From Gymnorhina tibicen (taxonomy: Eukaryota > Chordata > Aves > Passeriformes > Artamidae), in contig VXAZ01005693.1 of the NCBI GenBank assembly GCA_013399875.1, positions 273,750 to 337,749 of the forward strand: a stretch of DNA of 64,000 bases. The letters run 5' to 3'. The position numbers were made by a program, and so were the translations under genes. Shown in pieces: positions 1 to 13,200 of the stretch. Positions within the stretch are counted from its first letter, which is position 1. The number at the start of each line of letters is the position of its first letter. Below the pieces are notes generated by a model, which saw only the letters and a list, made by a program, of their open reading frames with translations, made no database searches and was not told where the DNA came from.

Positions 1-2636
1 AATTAGTCGAAGACCATGTGAAGTGCAGCAGTGTAAGAAGCAGAGACACCGATTCCAGGAAATGACAGCACTTGCCAGGATCATTTTTCTCTATTCCTGT
101 TCCCTGGATGTATTCTGTGTCCCATTTTCACTCCATACTAACACAGAAGGGATGCTCCCTGCCTTGGACATCGTCTGCATTTCACACCCTTCAAGCTCTG
201 ATGGCCCAAAACACCTTAGAAACTTCCAAGGCTTAAACTACCCCATGTCCTACTCATCAGCCAAGAACCATTTTACTGTGAGCTTACCAAGCCTACGGCC
301 TCAGGCACATTCTCATCTTCTGATAGGGCTTGCACAACATTTCTGGTACCTTATCAGCACCAAGAGCAGGAACAAGGTGCTTTGCTCAGACCTGACCTCT
401 TGCCTTCCACTCTTCAGCCAAGGGGGACAGGCATCCTGGGTCCCCATCTGCCACCAGAGCTGGACCAAAGCTTTGCATCTCCACCACCAAATGGCATCGG
501 CAGAACAAAACCATTTCTCCACCACACAGAGCTGTTTGGGCCAGGAAGTAAGAGGGTCCCTTAGCAAACATGGGTAAATCAGAGCATGCACACAAAGTGG
601 ATGAATGTTTAAACAGGACTGTAATGCTGCCTCCAGGCAAACACCAGCCTCACCAGTACGGGGAGTACCAGCTTCCTGCACTGGCAGGTTTGCACCATGC
701 AGAGATTTTGTGCATCTTCAGCCAAAGCATTTCAGTCCTGGATCACCTCCTGCCGAGCCCAGAGCATGCATCCCCCCACCCCAGCACTGCTGCCAGCCCT
801 CCTGGGACACCCCATGTGCCAGCACAGCCCTGGCACCATGCTGTTAGCCCGAGGTGTGCCGTCGTTGTTCATAACTCAACATTTCACACTGCAAATGTTT
901 TAATATTCATGCAGCGCTCCCGCCTCTTCCCGCCCCTTTCTTCCCCCATGTGGAGATGAGTTTCCACTTGTCGCACCACATTCTTGGAAGAACAGGCAGA
1001 ATGGAATTAAAGGTTTCAAACTAGCTCAGGGGAGGTGAAAAACTTTGCCTAAAGACAGAAGGAAAAGATTGTCAGCTGAGATTTAGAGATGCCCTGAGCA
1101 GGTGAAGGATGATTGCATCCGATTCCGATGGTACATCTGATTCTGGCTCTGCCTGGCTCTGCCTGGGATGGTCTTTCTCTCATGAAACTTGTTTTTGTCC
1201 CGTCTCCAGTCTATCTGCAGAACTACTCAGGTAGAAAAATGCCCTCTCTATTTTCAGAGTCTCCAGAGTCTCTAATAGCCCCTGCCACTAACTATGGAAT
1301 GAGGCAATGCACACTTGAAATGGCTCCCGGTTTCCCCAAGCCAGACAGATTGTTTGTGATTCCCTTACAGGCTTCTCTTGTATGACTCAGCCCTATATGA
1401 ATGGCTAGAAATGAACATCAGGCTAAAACTAACAAAGTGGGTGCCAAGCAATTTTTTTGCCCCGGGATACCATTTTTCTCAGAGTCTCACAGATGTAATT
1501 AAAAGGTGTCAGCTTTTTGAAGGAATACCCTTGACAGTAATATGCTATAATTCAAACTGAACAATACGTTCTGTTTGTTCCCCGGACCACAATGCAGTGC
1601 TACATTCACTAAAGATTATCCTCAGGAAAGAATGCCCTGAGTTAACTGAAATAGGACAAAAATCTTCTTATGGTCAGTGACAGCTCTGATTAAATTTATT
1701 AGACAAATTCAGAAAAGGTGGCTATATAAAAATGTAATACTGGGATTCAGAAGACCCTGTTCAGCCCCACGATCAAGACCTCACTGGTATTTAGCAATGC
1801 CCTCCCTGTCTAAAAAGTAAGAGACTTTTTCATTCCATGCTGCAGCTATGTAGGTGACAGTGGCTTTGGCACAGGATTGTCCTGTTCCCTTTTCTTGATC
1901 ACGCTGAAACCCCAAGACTTTCAGGGTCTTTTAGAAGCCTCTTTGATACCAACACATTGCTCTTTTTGCTATTATTTTCTTGAGCTGGAGAACTGATCAT
2001 CTTTTACTTTCTCGACAGGGACACAAGTGGAAGGGAGATCTTTTCCCACCAGGCACCCAGTGAGCAATGCCTGCAAAAACCTCTGACTGAGCGAAATACA
2101 GAGAATCAAATGCAATAACTTTTAGGTCTGCCCTTCGCTCACGTTGATGCAGACCTGTGAAACTGAATCTGAGCTTGAAGGGTTCCTTGGGACATGGGAG
2201 CTGAAGCACCTAAGCTAAAAGTTGCAGTGGGGCTGAGCTTCTAATAACCAGAAGAAATCATGAAATAAATATTGATAACCATGCAATGTACAGATTAAGG
2301 TGGTTTTGCCCTTTGTTCTTTTCAACAGCTCAATAAAAATATCAACGCTATGTCTCATGTGCCTTACAGGTGACCAAATCTGCGTTTTTCTCTAGATTCA
2401 CCCCTGACAGATCTCACTAGTGGTGATGATTTGCCTCATCATATTCCATGGCAAAATGGATCCTTGGGCTTAAATGATCCTTGAAGATTAAAGCTCCAGT
2501 AAAGGCTGTGATGTTTTCCTCAGGATTATCAGTTTAGCCACATCATGGGATCAGTGCCAAATTCCCCAGTAAGGACCTGGACAACCAGCCAAGTCCAAGC
2601 TACCTCCACCTTCAGAGCTGGCCAGATGTGTTATTT
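1..2636. other. Unique non-coding DNA, no gene recognised
   Basis: No recognisable exon, RNA gene or interspersed repeat is visible. Open frames on both strands are short and overlap one another, as expected by chance. The only small structure seen is a 12-bp direct duplication near 1144-1167 (CTGGCTCTGC-type unit twice). A shallow CpG-containing patch lies around 910-960 but is too short to be called an island. Confidence 0.7.
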
Positions 2637-3104
2637 TAACTTAAAATGAGATTTCTACTGAACAACAAAGTCTGGGGGAGACCAGTGGATCTAATCAAAG
2701 GGTTTGCTCCAGCCCCAGCTTTCCCACTCCAGTTCTGTGTTTTCAAGCAGCTGCTTTCACCGGAGCAGAGCACATCTCAGCTCCAAGCATCAACGAGCTC
2801 GGGGTCCCAGGAATGCATTTCTGCCGCGGAGCACAAGTTGCTAGGAAACCAAACAAGCAACAAGTTTATCTTCAAAGCCCGGGACCTTGGAAACTGGAAT
2901 TATCTGGGAGGAATACCCTTCAATGGGAACTGTCGCATCTCATCATTCCTGGCAGAAAACATTCCAGGTTGTGACGAGGCGCTGACGTGTGCCCGGGGAC
3001 TCTGCAGTGACCAAATTTCCAATAGTACCATGGTGGAAAAAATGCTGAGCATAATTACTTTTCAAATGTATGAAGGAAAACAAACAAACAAAAAAAATTG
3101 AGCT
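2637..3104 (+). other. Unique stretch with a 151-codon open frame; coding status doubtful
   Basis: The plus strand is open from an ATG at 2646 to a TGA at 3099-3101. The predicted product has no domain, signal peptide, membrane segment or repeat that I recognise. There is no visible Kozak-strength start, no promoter and no poly(A) signal that would make it a gene. The stretch is unusual for its surroundings in keeping several CpGs, for example at 2822-2830 and 2971-3000. It also contains a sequence at 2837-2849 (GTTGCT-A-GGAAAC) resembling half-sites of an RFX X-box. A conserved non-coding element or a long chance frame are both more likely than a protein gene. Confidence 0.2.
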
Positions 3105-6100
3105 AAAAAGGCTTATTATCATCTCAGAGAGGTTCTAAGCAGCAGTGAAACATGGAAAGGTGTGTGGCCACAGCAGTTATCCACCAGGGCAGAAGCATCA
3201 GGCAATGTCCCACCAGGGAACTGAAGTCAGATTATTCCCTCTGAGACTGTACATAACTCTCAGCTTAGTTTTCAATTCAAAAAGCAGTTGAAAAGATCAC
3301 CAACCTTCTAATTCACCAAAGGTTTGATTAAAATAACAGTGTTACCACCAAAAGCAAGTAGCATTGATAGTGACAGCCCATCTTGTAGCTCTCAGCCTTT
3401 GTCACATTTAGTGGTGGTTTCAATCAACCTCATCCCTCTGGTGTGACATGTCCCCATCTCTTGGTGGCTCCAGTACCAGTGGAGTCTGCGAGCAGAGGTG
3501 TCTCAAGTCCCAGAGCCAAGGTCATCTTGGGGTTCAGTCTTGTGAGAGCCAAGGACAGCCCAACATATCTCAGTTTTATTATTGGTGCTCAGACTGGTGT
3601 TTCTGGGGTTTTCCTTTTTTACCCCAACAACACTGGCCTCAAGCTTGGTGTGTTTGGAAAGACTGTCCCAAAAAGAATGAGGTCCACCTTTAGCCAGACA
3701 CCCACATTATGGGTTTGTCCCAGTGTAACTACACTGGTGACAGAAAACTCAATGTGCAACAGAAACAACCATCAGAATTTGGAGTTAACCAAAGCTGAAG
3801 GCACCCAGCTAATTTCAATACTCAGAAAAATTAAAATTAATTCCTTTGGAAAGCGTTCTAATGTCCTAAAAATAAACTGTGGCTCCAGGCCTAAAATACC
3901 TTCAGAAAAAATGGAGAGGTGGCAAAGTGTAGTAGAGAGAGCATAGATCTCAGAATTAAGGAACAGACACACACATCAGCTGAAGTACTCAGAAACCTAA
4001 TTCCTGGATGATTTCCTCAAATCCATGTGCCAAACTGTCTTTCAAGATCCAAGGCCCAGTCTTCAAAAATCAGCCATGCTGTAATGCACAGGCAGATGTT
4101 TGTGAGTGTTGCTGCCGTACGCTGGGAAGAGACAGCCCTGAAAATATGTGTCATATGCCGTGTTCTGGCAGCCACCAGTGACAATTCTGCTGCAGTGTCA
4201 GATGGCTTTTAGGATGGGTGGTTCCGAGTTCTGTTTCTACAGGCGACGTCAAACTGCGAGTGGTCATGTTGTGCAATGCAGTGATGGACCAGATGTTCCT
4301 GGATGGCCACGGACTGGTGCAAAATCCTGAAGAAAAGGAAGGAGATAGAAACGTCTGTGTATTGAATGTCTGTTTTTGTGCTTCTTCATAAAAAGTTATG
4401 TTGTCAAGGTGTGTCTGATCATCCTCGGCACTCTGAGAGTTTTAATAAAGTCCTGGATGAGCAGGTCTGCACCAATTGTACCATTTGGAGTTCATTCCAG
4501 GGAAAAGGCAGGGATAACTATTAACTGGTGCAGAAGTGCAACTGTACTGTTATATCTTAAAAATTAGCAGTGGTGTAGGTCCCTTGGGTATCTCCCAGAC
4601 AGGCAACCCCACTTCACCTTCCTCCTTGCAACTACCCTGCAAGTAGAAGCACTTGCAAATGTGCAATTAAGAGATAACGTCAGCGAGATAGAGCATAATT
4701 GCTGGGTAATGGTCTCTTGCCTCTCTACAAGCACCACGCCAAAGCAGCGACATTTATTTCCCAAGCGGAAGATGCAGCTTTGCCCCTGTGATAACACAAT
4801 CTGACAGCTCCCTCCACGGCGGGCTGGGTCAGTGCCTGACGTGGCCCAGTGTGGCTCCTTTTGGCTGTGGGCTGCTGGAGCAGTTGTTCATTGCTGAGCA
4901 GTTTGCATTCCTCTTGGCTTAGAGCACACGGATATGCCCAAGCTGCTGAAATACGATTCAGCCCCTGGCTCTGCCAGCAGCCTCCTATTTCCCCTCGTGC
5001 CTGGCCTTGCAGGGGAACAGCCGGGAACGGCCGTGGCATGAGCAGATCTGGGGCTGGACAGGGAAAGCTGCACTTTTTACTCATCCAGTAGGGTCAAGAA
5101 GCTTTGTTATCCATCTGACTTCGGTCACTGCTGCTCTGCGTGGGACAGGGAGGAAAATATACATACATTAGAGACACAGAGGATCACCATTCTTGCTGTG
5201 ACCCCTTTGGGCAGTGTCAGAAGAAAAAGAAAGAATGGATTGGCCAGTGGGAGAAAACCATCTGTTTGCTCCTAAGTCTGAATACACGTTCCCTGAGCGA
5301 GCAGCTGTGCCAGTGCAAGACAATTGCCTTCCTCCCTTCCCTGATGTTACCAGTCCCTCCCCAAGGTCACAGAGTAGCTGGGTCTGCTGAGCACTCACGT
5401 GCTTTGTGCAAGACCTCCCGGCTGTGGCGAAGGCTCTGGTTTTGTCTGAAGCTGCTCAAGGAGGTCACAGGACTCCATCAGCAGCTGAGAGGGGTGGGGT
5501 GGAGAATTCCAGGTGGCAGGCGATGGATCTGGGGGAATCACAGCCAGGCCCAGGAAATACCTGTCTACCATGTCCCTAGGGATTGGAGGGAACACACCTG
5601 CCTGGGGTGGATAGGCAGTTTGGAAGAAGGCTCTTGTTGTTCAGGTAGACACTTGGCCGAAATCCAAGGGTGTCACTAGGCGACTTTCACAAGAGCAAGA
5701 CACGCAGAGAAAATCCCCCAGTGGTTTTCTGTGCTAACTATTATTCCCTGCTGGAACGGGATAGGTCTTATCTTTTCAAGGAAACTGTCAAAAATTTTCT
5801 TCCTGAGAACATCCCCCCCCCACCATTGCCTAATTGCTGCACAAAGCTAAAAATAAATGCACTGCTTTCCACTGAACTGCCTGCTCACAGCAGACGGGAG
5901 AAGGGGCTCTCTGGGAAGCTCCTCCACAATGAAGCAAAGCAGAATGTGCAGACATGACCTGTTGACTGGCAAAGCAAACCCTCCCCTGGCTGTTTTCTAT
6001 ATCCACAGCACGACTTCTTCATGCTTACTTCACTCTGTTCTTCGTACGACGTGCCAGGACTCCCTTTACTACCCTGCTGCGGCTGCTTCTGTGCTTCTCC

Positions 6101-7181
6101 CTCAAGAAGATGGGAGAGCCAGCTTCTCATCTTCACCTCTGCCTGCAAGCAGGACTGGGATCCATGTGCTTCACCCAGATCTGATTATTTTCCTCCTTTC
6201 ACAGCCTTCTACAAAATACCTGGATTACCCAAGTGACCAGGGGGAAAAGCTTGGCCAGAATTCACATGGTGCTCCTGTTGCTTTGCAGAGTTAGGGCTAA
6301 TGTAGGTGAGAAAAACACCAAATGCTGTTAAAAGTGCTCACCCCAACTTTAGTTCCTGTGTCTGCTTCTGCCAGAGAAAGGACCTGCAGCCTTGCAGCAG
6401 TGGCAGCCTCAGGAAGGATGCTGTCAGGGGCACTGCAGGTCAGAAGGTGGAAAGCAGAGCAGTAAACCCGTGGAAGGTTGTTTTCCATGCCGAAATGCCT
6501 CACCCTGAGGTCCATGAGCTTCATTGCTCCTATTTGCAGTGGCCCCTTGGCTCAGTCCTTCAGCACTGGTCCATTCATAAAGACAGGGATGAGTTTGGCT
6601 TTCAACCCAACACACTACATGGACCTGCCTTCCCAAAATGCCCCATGCTCTTCCTCAAAATCCCTCCAGGTTGACAGATGTGGACTTGATGGGCTTTTAG
6701 TGTTCAAAAGGCCACAGGAACTGCAAGGAGGGTCCGAGGTGTGCAGACCCAAAGCAAGCTGTGGGCTTCTGGCTCCTCAGCCCCCAGGAGATGTTGTTTT
6801 TAAAAGTATCCTGCTGTGTCAGTGAAACAGTACTGGAGGGACACAGGGAGAGGGAAAAATTTCCTTTTTCCCTTGTAGGTTAAAGAAATTGTTGTCTGAG
6901 TAGTTCAGTGCTAAGTTTGAAAATTTCTTTTAAGGAGAATGTAAAAGGGAGCCAGATCTCTTGCTTCTTGCACAGATCTATAGTTTCACTGGGTGCTCCA
7001 GACCTATCAGGAGATGCCCAATCAAACTGCATTTTTTGTTGACTAAATGAAGCATCATTTGCTGAGGCTGAATAAAGAAATGGGTTATTTGGGCTCTGGT
7101 GCTTGGTTACCAAAGGGTGGGGATTTCTAGAAGAATTTCCTGCAGTTTCTATGTTGTACCTGCCAGCCCTGTGCACACATT
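3105..7181. other. Unique non-coding DNA, no gene recognised
   Basis: I see no exon, RNA gene or recognisable transposable element. A run of nine C residues lies at 5813-5821. Frames of up to 179 codons (5140-5679) overlap others on the opposite strand and have no recognisable domains, so I treat them as chance. No CR1 3' end is visible. Confidence 0.65.
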
Positions 7182-7203
7182 TGAGATGCCCTCAGGCATC
7201 TCA
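7182..7203. repeat. Perfect 9-bp inverted repeat with 4-nt loop
   Basis: TGAGATGCC (7182-7190) and GGCATCTCA (7195-7203) are exact reverse complements separated by CTCA. A G-U type pair could extend the stem by one. It could form a small hairpin, but the stem is far too short for a microRNA precursor and no T-run follows to suggest a terminator. Chance is a fair explanation in a window this long. Confidence 0.6.
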
Positions 7204-10200
7204 GACAAGACCAGATGTCTGCCTTTAAGCAGCAGAATTACACCCCGGATCCCCCATGGAAGCTCAGACTTGTAGCTTGTAGTTAGAAAACCCCGTACAT
7301 TTGGGTATTTCTGTTCCTGTTCTACTACACAGGAAATAGCTTGTTCTTATTTTACGGCCTGTGTCGAAATGTGGGGCAAAGGAAGGCAAAGGAAATCCCT
7401 GGCAACCTGAAGGCCTTCCTGAACTCAGACAAGTCATGGACAGCTATCTGCTTTTATCCTGAATGAGAAACTAATTCCAGTGAAGTTAGCAGGAAGTTTG
7501 CATGAGGGTTATAAAGAAGGATTTCAGCTTCCCGAGAAAACCCACTCACTAAAATTCCCTAGAAATTCAAATACCAGATTGATAAGGTCAGGAAAAAGCA
7601 ATCTTGGCTGCTTATCCAAAGGCTAATCACTGATCTTTTGTGCTGGTTGTGTGTAGTATCTGCATCTTGATAAAAAATAATCCTGTCATCGGCTTCTGCT
7701 GAGACAGGGTGAAGGGAGGAGTTAGCAAGAAATCTGGTGCCCTTCTCCCAGCAAGGGATTCTGGCGCGTCTTACAAGCATCGTTGATTTTCATTGACTTC
7801 AACATACTTCAGATCAAGGGAAAAATCCAGAGGAAGGAGAATGCATCGGGCTGAAAGATGATGAGAGTCCCAGGAACTGTGACAGTGAAAAGTGTGACCT
7901 CGTTTTCACTGGAAAGATAACAGGGGAAAAAAAGATGCCGCGCCGAACTCCACGGTGTCTTATGCTGCTCAGGTTTTTAAAATAAAAGACAGAATTTCCC
8001 TGTTTGGATGGGCTGCCTGTCATTATTTTCTAGAAAACAGGGTTAAGGTGCATGTTTTCCTTCTGGCTCAGCCCTGCCCAGCTCTTTAAATACAGGGATT
8101 TTCTGGGAAATGCAGAGTCTGACTCAGACCATGAAGTGTCAGGTCCAAAGCCATTCGACTCCCACTGACTCCGGAAAAGTTTGTACAGCCTGGCTGCGAC
8201 TCATACCAATGAACACTAGACAAGTGAAAATAAGTTGCTTAAATCTGAACTAGTCCCCCTTGGGTTACCTTTCAAGCCTGTGGAGAGGAGTCAGATGCTG
8301 CTGGAGAGTGGTTCCTCTGACCTATTTTAGTCCGAGATGAGTCACTCCCTAAAGAACCTGTTTGTTCCCCGTGGACCATACAGGGAGTCCAGGATGGCTA
8401 GCTCAGACTTGTGCCTGACTTTGAGACAATTCCTCCTCCACCTGTCTGTTTCTGTGGGGCTGTGCTTCACTGCTTCTCACTGCGTGGATCACACTATTGC
8501 AAGAGCAGATCCATCCTCGCTGCCACCAGACATCACATACCGGGGTTTGACTGATAACTATTCTGATCACAGTGCGAGCGGCTGCCAGGGTCAGGCTGGT
8601 CTTCCAATACAGCTAAAACTGTCACATTTTGTGCGAACAGAGTTATAAATGGGATCTCAAAAGCGTTTCTGTTCCAGCGGAAATCAGGGGAGACGTGGTG
8701 TCACGGGGTGATCCCCCCAGGTCGGGAGGACTTGCGGCAGGAAGCTAAAAACAAGTAACAGGCAAAGTCATTATCTGTGTGTACACAGCAAAGGGTGTGA
8801 AAAGAGCCGGCCCTCCTCGGCTCTCCCGTGTGCTGGTTGATACCTGCTGTGGCTCCAGCCAAGCTCATTTATTCTAGTGCAAGTGAAAGCTGTACCTGGT
8901 CAGGGAATAGTAAAGAGAAGGTGTGAGAGGGTCAGGGGACTCCCACAGCAGGGATATGCAGGCCACTTCCTTTAGTATTCTTGTATCTAGTGCTAATTCT
9001 AGGAAATAAAAACCATTTGACACATCTGCTCTTAGTTATTTGCACAGGCCCAAATTTGCCAAATCAGTTGTCGAAAGCTAGACACTGAGGCTGTCAACAT
9101 GCATCTCCTTCTGCATTCAGCTGTGATGATAGAGATGTTCCCAACCTGCTCTTTCTGCCCCCATCACCTTCCCCGCAAACCCTCTCACCTCAAATCTGCT
9201 GCTGGTTTGCTCTGGAGTCCAGACCCCAGCCTGTTCAGCTCAGAAGAGCTCCCTGAGCTGAGAGCAGCATGCTAGTCCTCTGGAAAGGGCCCTTTCCCAG
9301 GGCTCTGGCAGCTGGGGACGTGCTGGATGACGCACCATGTTCCCTCAGGCACTGTCGTCTCAGCTGGTCTGCAGCTTTCCCCCCAACACGAGGCACTGCA
9401 TGTCAGACAATGTGTATGGCCAGAGGCTTCCCTCGTGCTGGAGCTGCTGGACCCTGGATTAGCTGCTCTCCCTAAAGAGAAACACCTTCTCCTGTGCTGG
9501 TGGTGCTGTGGGTCCTGGGATGAGTTTATTTAGAGGTCGAGCAGTCAGAGCTGCTTCAACCCAACAATTCCAGCTCTGGATATGTGGCCACTGCAGGGAG
9601 TGATGCCAGTGGTGCAGGGGAACAAGCAACTCCTCCTGCCATCTCCAGCCTTTACAAAGGAGAAGGTTCCCCAACATGCTCCCATCTTAGAGACTCCCAT
9701 GGAGTGCTGTTGGGGCTACAGCAGGGCAAAACAGTTCCTTCTTGGTTATGTCTGAGGTGTAGGAAAGGATGATGCAGCTCAGGCTGCAGGTAAAGCTCCA
9801 ACTCACACACAGGACATACAACTTATTCCCTTCAACTGACCACTGGCACAGACACAGCATCTGGGCTGGTGAAAAACTTCCCTCACATCACCCAAGGACC
9901 ATCTCATCACCTTCCATTCTGTCACTGCTTCATTCACCTGTGATTTGCTTCCTCTTTTCACCACTGCAAATAACCACAAGGGGTAAAATGATGGGCAGCC
10001 CAGCCCTGAGACAGCCACCAGCCACTGGCGTTAGCAGCAGCCCAGAGCTGTGAAGGGAGAGCAACAAAAAGCAGCTTCCATCAGCTTCCAACTTCTGAGC
10101 TCAGGTAGCAGCTGGAGATGCAGTCAGAGCCCCTACAAGCTCAGTTCACTCATGGCAGGGCTGAGTGATGCACACCCCTGAACCTAAGCCAGACAAATTT

Positions 10201-13200
10201 TTGGAGGTCTCCCAAAAAGCTCGAAGTCCCTTTGCAGCTGGTCCATGGAGAACAGCCTTTACAAGTTTCCAGACAAGCCTAGACTTGCCTCCCTGGCTCA
10301 CTCCACACCTCCAAAATATAAGCCTTTCCAATTGCTAATTAGCACAATCCTTGGCAACTCCACTAAGCAGAAGCCACCAGCCCTCCCACACACTCGTATT
10401 TCTGTGACATTGGCATAAAGAGCAACTTATCTGACACCCATAAATTTACCTCATGGTAAAACCACGTGAGAGCACGGAGAAGCAATTGCCTGGATCTTCA
10501 GGTACATTTTCTCCCTGGAAAATTAAAGAGAAGAGAAAGAATAAAAAAAAAATAATTACTGAAATACCAACAAACCTAGCTGTTAGGAAATAAAAAGTAT
10601 GGTGATAGGAATAGGGTTGCTCTTTGATGAGGGGCTAATTGGTTTGTATAAGCTCCAGCATCACTGGAGGAAATCCGTGTAGTGCATTGCTTGTTTGTCT
10701 CCTCCCTTCCAATTCCTATTCAGGCACGCACCACGTTTGACTACAAATTGCAGCCATTTCCACAAACTTGTCACCTCTTCCTCGGAGTGTGTTAGCAGAA
10801 GAGGGAAATCAGATGCTCTGCACTTTCCCTCAGTAGCTCTTAGCGCATGTTTTTGGCTTTAATCGGGAACAAAATGCTTTCTAAGTAGCATCTGATGTTG
10901 CTGGTTATCTGCTCCCTGCTCGGGCTATAGCCCAGAGCGTTTGGATGCTGGGTCACGTTGGATGCTGACAGGAGGGCCACTTGTTCGAGACAGGAGTTGA
11001 AACGTGGCTTAAGCACTGCTGGAGGGAGCAAAAGTTTTGCTGGTGTTGCTTTTTCCACATCTTGATGATGCTGTGAGTTAATTGCAACAGGGCAGCATGT
11101 GCACACTAGCACGGGAAAGGGTTTGGGGGGCAAAAATGCTAAAAATGGAACAGACAACGGGTTGCATCGGTGTAAAACAGAGAAATAGCCTTCCATGTGA
11201 TGTTGCTCCCCAGAGCAAGTGGGAAGGATGGGATGAAGGAGCTTGAAGGAGAGGCATCTCATGCATCCAGGCTCCCAGAAAGGCCACGCTGCAAGGACTG
11301 GAAACCACCCGCAATTCCTCAGCCGGGGATTCCCACGGGAAGGGGCTGCCATAGGCCAGGGCTGTGCCAATGCAGCATGGTGACAAGCCTTGCTTCCTCC
11401 TGGCCAGTTGCAGGGAGGGGAAGGAGGCAGATCTGGGATGCAGAGGAGCAAATTAAGGCTATGACAGATGAGCTTTGGCAGCAAGAGCTGTGGCAGCTTC
11501 CATCTCTGCTGTCAGGAAAGCGACTGCCCCCACAGCTCAGCTGCTTGGGGTTGGACCCATCCCACAACCAGTTTGAGCACCAGTGCCAGGACCAAAGGCC
11601 CCCAGGGCTGGTGGGGCAGAGGGGAAAGGCAAAACATCTGCAGGCAGAATGGGCAGAGCTGATCTGCCAAAACCTTCTATTTTAGGCTGACAGCTCTCAG
11701 CATTGCTGCTGTGATAGCTTCACCTTCAAGCCAAGGTGAACCAAGGGTTGGAGTCAACAGCTCTTATAGATCTTTTAGACCCCTCCTGCAGGGAAACGGG
11801 TATTTAAGTGAGTTTACTGCCTATTTATGTCTAATTTACATTACTTGTGCAGTGCCAAGTGGCTGTGGGGAAATGCCAGGCCCAGTAAAATTACTCTTTT
11901 TGAAGTAAAAGGGGTAAATTTGGTCCACCGTAACGCAACTCTCCTCCCAAAGGGAGAGTAAATAGGCATCTCTGTGTGCTGACAGCAGTCCACACACCTG
12001 TCAAGTGCATGTTGGTCCTGTGTTTCTCTCCTGCATCATTTCCTTCTAGCTTTGCAACCCTGGCACCATCCACCCGTTTCCAATGGACTGCAACTGCAGT
12101 TCTGGCTTTTGTTTGTCCAGGTGGGAGAATCAGCCCCGTGGGTGCACTGGTGTTCCTGTCCTTGCTGTGATTAAACAGCAATGATAACAACCAAATTAAT
12201 TTGTTAAACAGATTTTACACACACTAATGCATCAGGGACAGCGTGTTTATACAGCCCTGCGAATTCTAGGTGCTTTCAGTCTCCAGCTGCTGTCCCTGCC
12301 TCAGCCCGGGCGGAGCAGCAAAGTCCAAGATCTCGTTCCTGTTTATTTACAAAGTGATCTCGCAGCCAAACCGCCACCCCCCATCCCATTTTTACAGGCT
12401 TTTTTCCTTATTAAGGTGTAAGTAGCTTATTCTCGCCTGTCCTATGCAAAGTCCAGATGGTAGCTAGAAAGGGCAGCCCCATCAGACACCCACCAGCTGT
12501 CGCCTGTAACCTCCATGCCAGTCATCCCCAAAACAGCCTTTTATTGCCTGCAAGTCTTTAGTTTACACTAACACAATGTTGGATTTTTTTTTCCGGGAAG
12601 AACAATGAAGTCTTGATCTGAGTTTCAGGATTGCCACTGGTTTAAAGATGTTGGGCAGCCAGTGACTGGGGCTATAAGCAATTAGGGGATTATAACTATT
12701 GCTTTTTCCTTTCTCTATTTGCATGGGATAGGACAGTACTTTTTTGCTACCTTGTTTCCCCGTCTCTCACTTGTGAGTTATTCCTGTTAATCATTCAAGG
12801 AAGTGGGAAAGAAAAACTTCTTTACAAAAAAGAAGCTGTGACTGCAAGAACACAAGGACTACCAGGAGGATTCATGGACTGATGCAAATTTTTTCACATT
12901 TTTACATGTACTTACTTGTGCTTGTCTTGTTCTAAATTTTCTCCCTCTATCTCAAGTTTTCTGTAATCACTCCAAAGAGGATGGTCACGGGTTCTGCTAT
13001 CAGGCTAATAAAGTGCAGCGGAGTCAACAGACCTGTCTCTGTTGACTTTAAGCTTTGGGAAGTGCAACAGAGAGTAAAAACAAGTCCCTTATGACAATAA
13101 CAAAGTTGCTGGGGTTAATGGGTGCTTTTGATGCCAGAGATCTTTTAGGATTCATGTAATTCAGAGGAACAAAACACTTCTTAAACTCCCAGCCGTGCGC

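Noticed and set aside
6671..6705. GGACTTGATGGGCTTTT-like string reminiscent of a CR1 3' region
   Set aside because: Only a few bases match and none of the expected flanking CR1 blocks are present.
10840..11484. 214-codon minus frame
   Set aside because: Cys/Pro/Leu-rich chance-like product without a domain, overlapped by a 162-codon plus frame.
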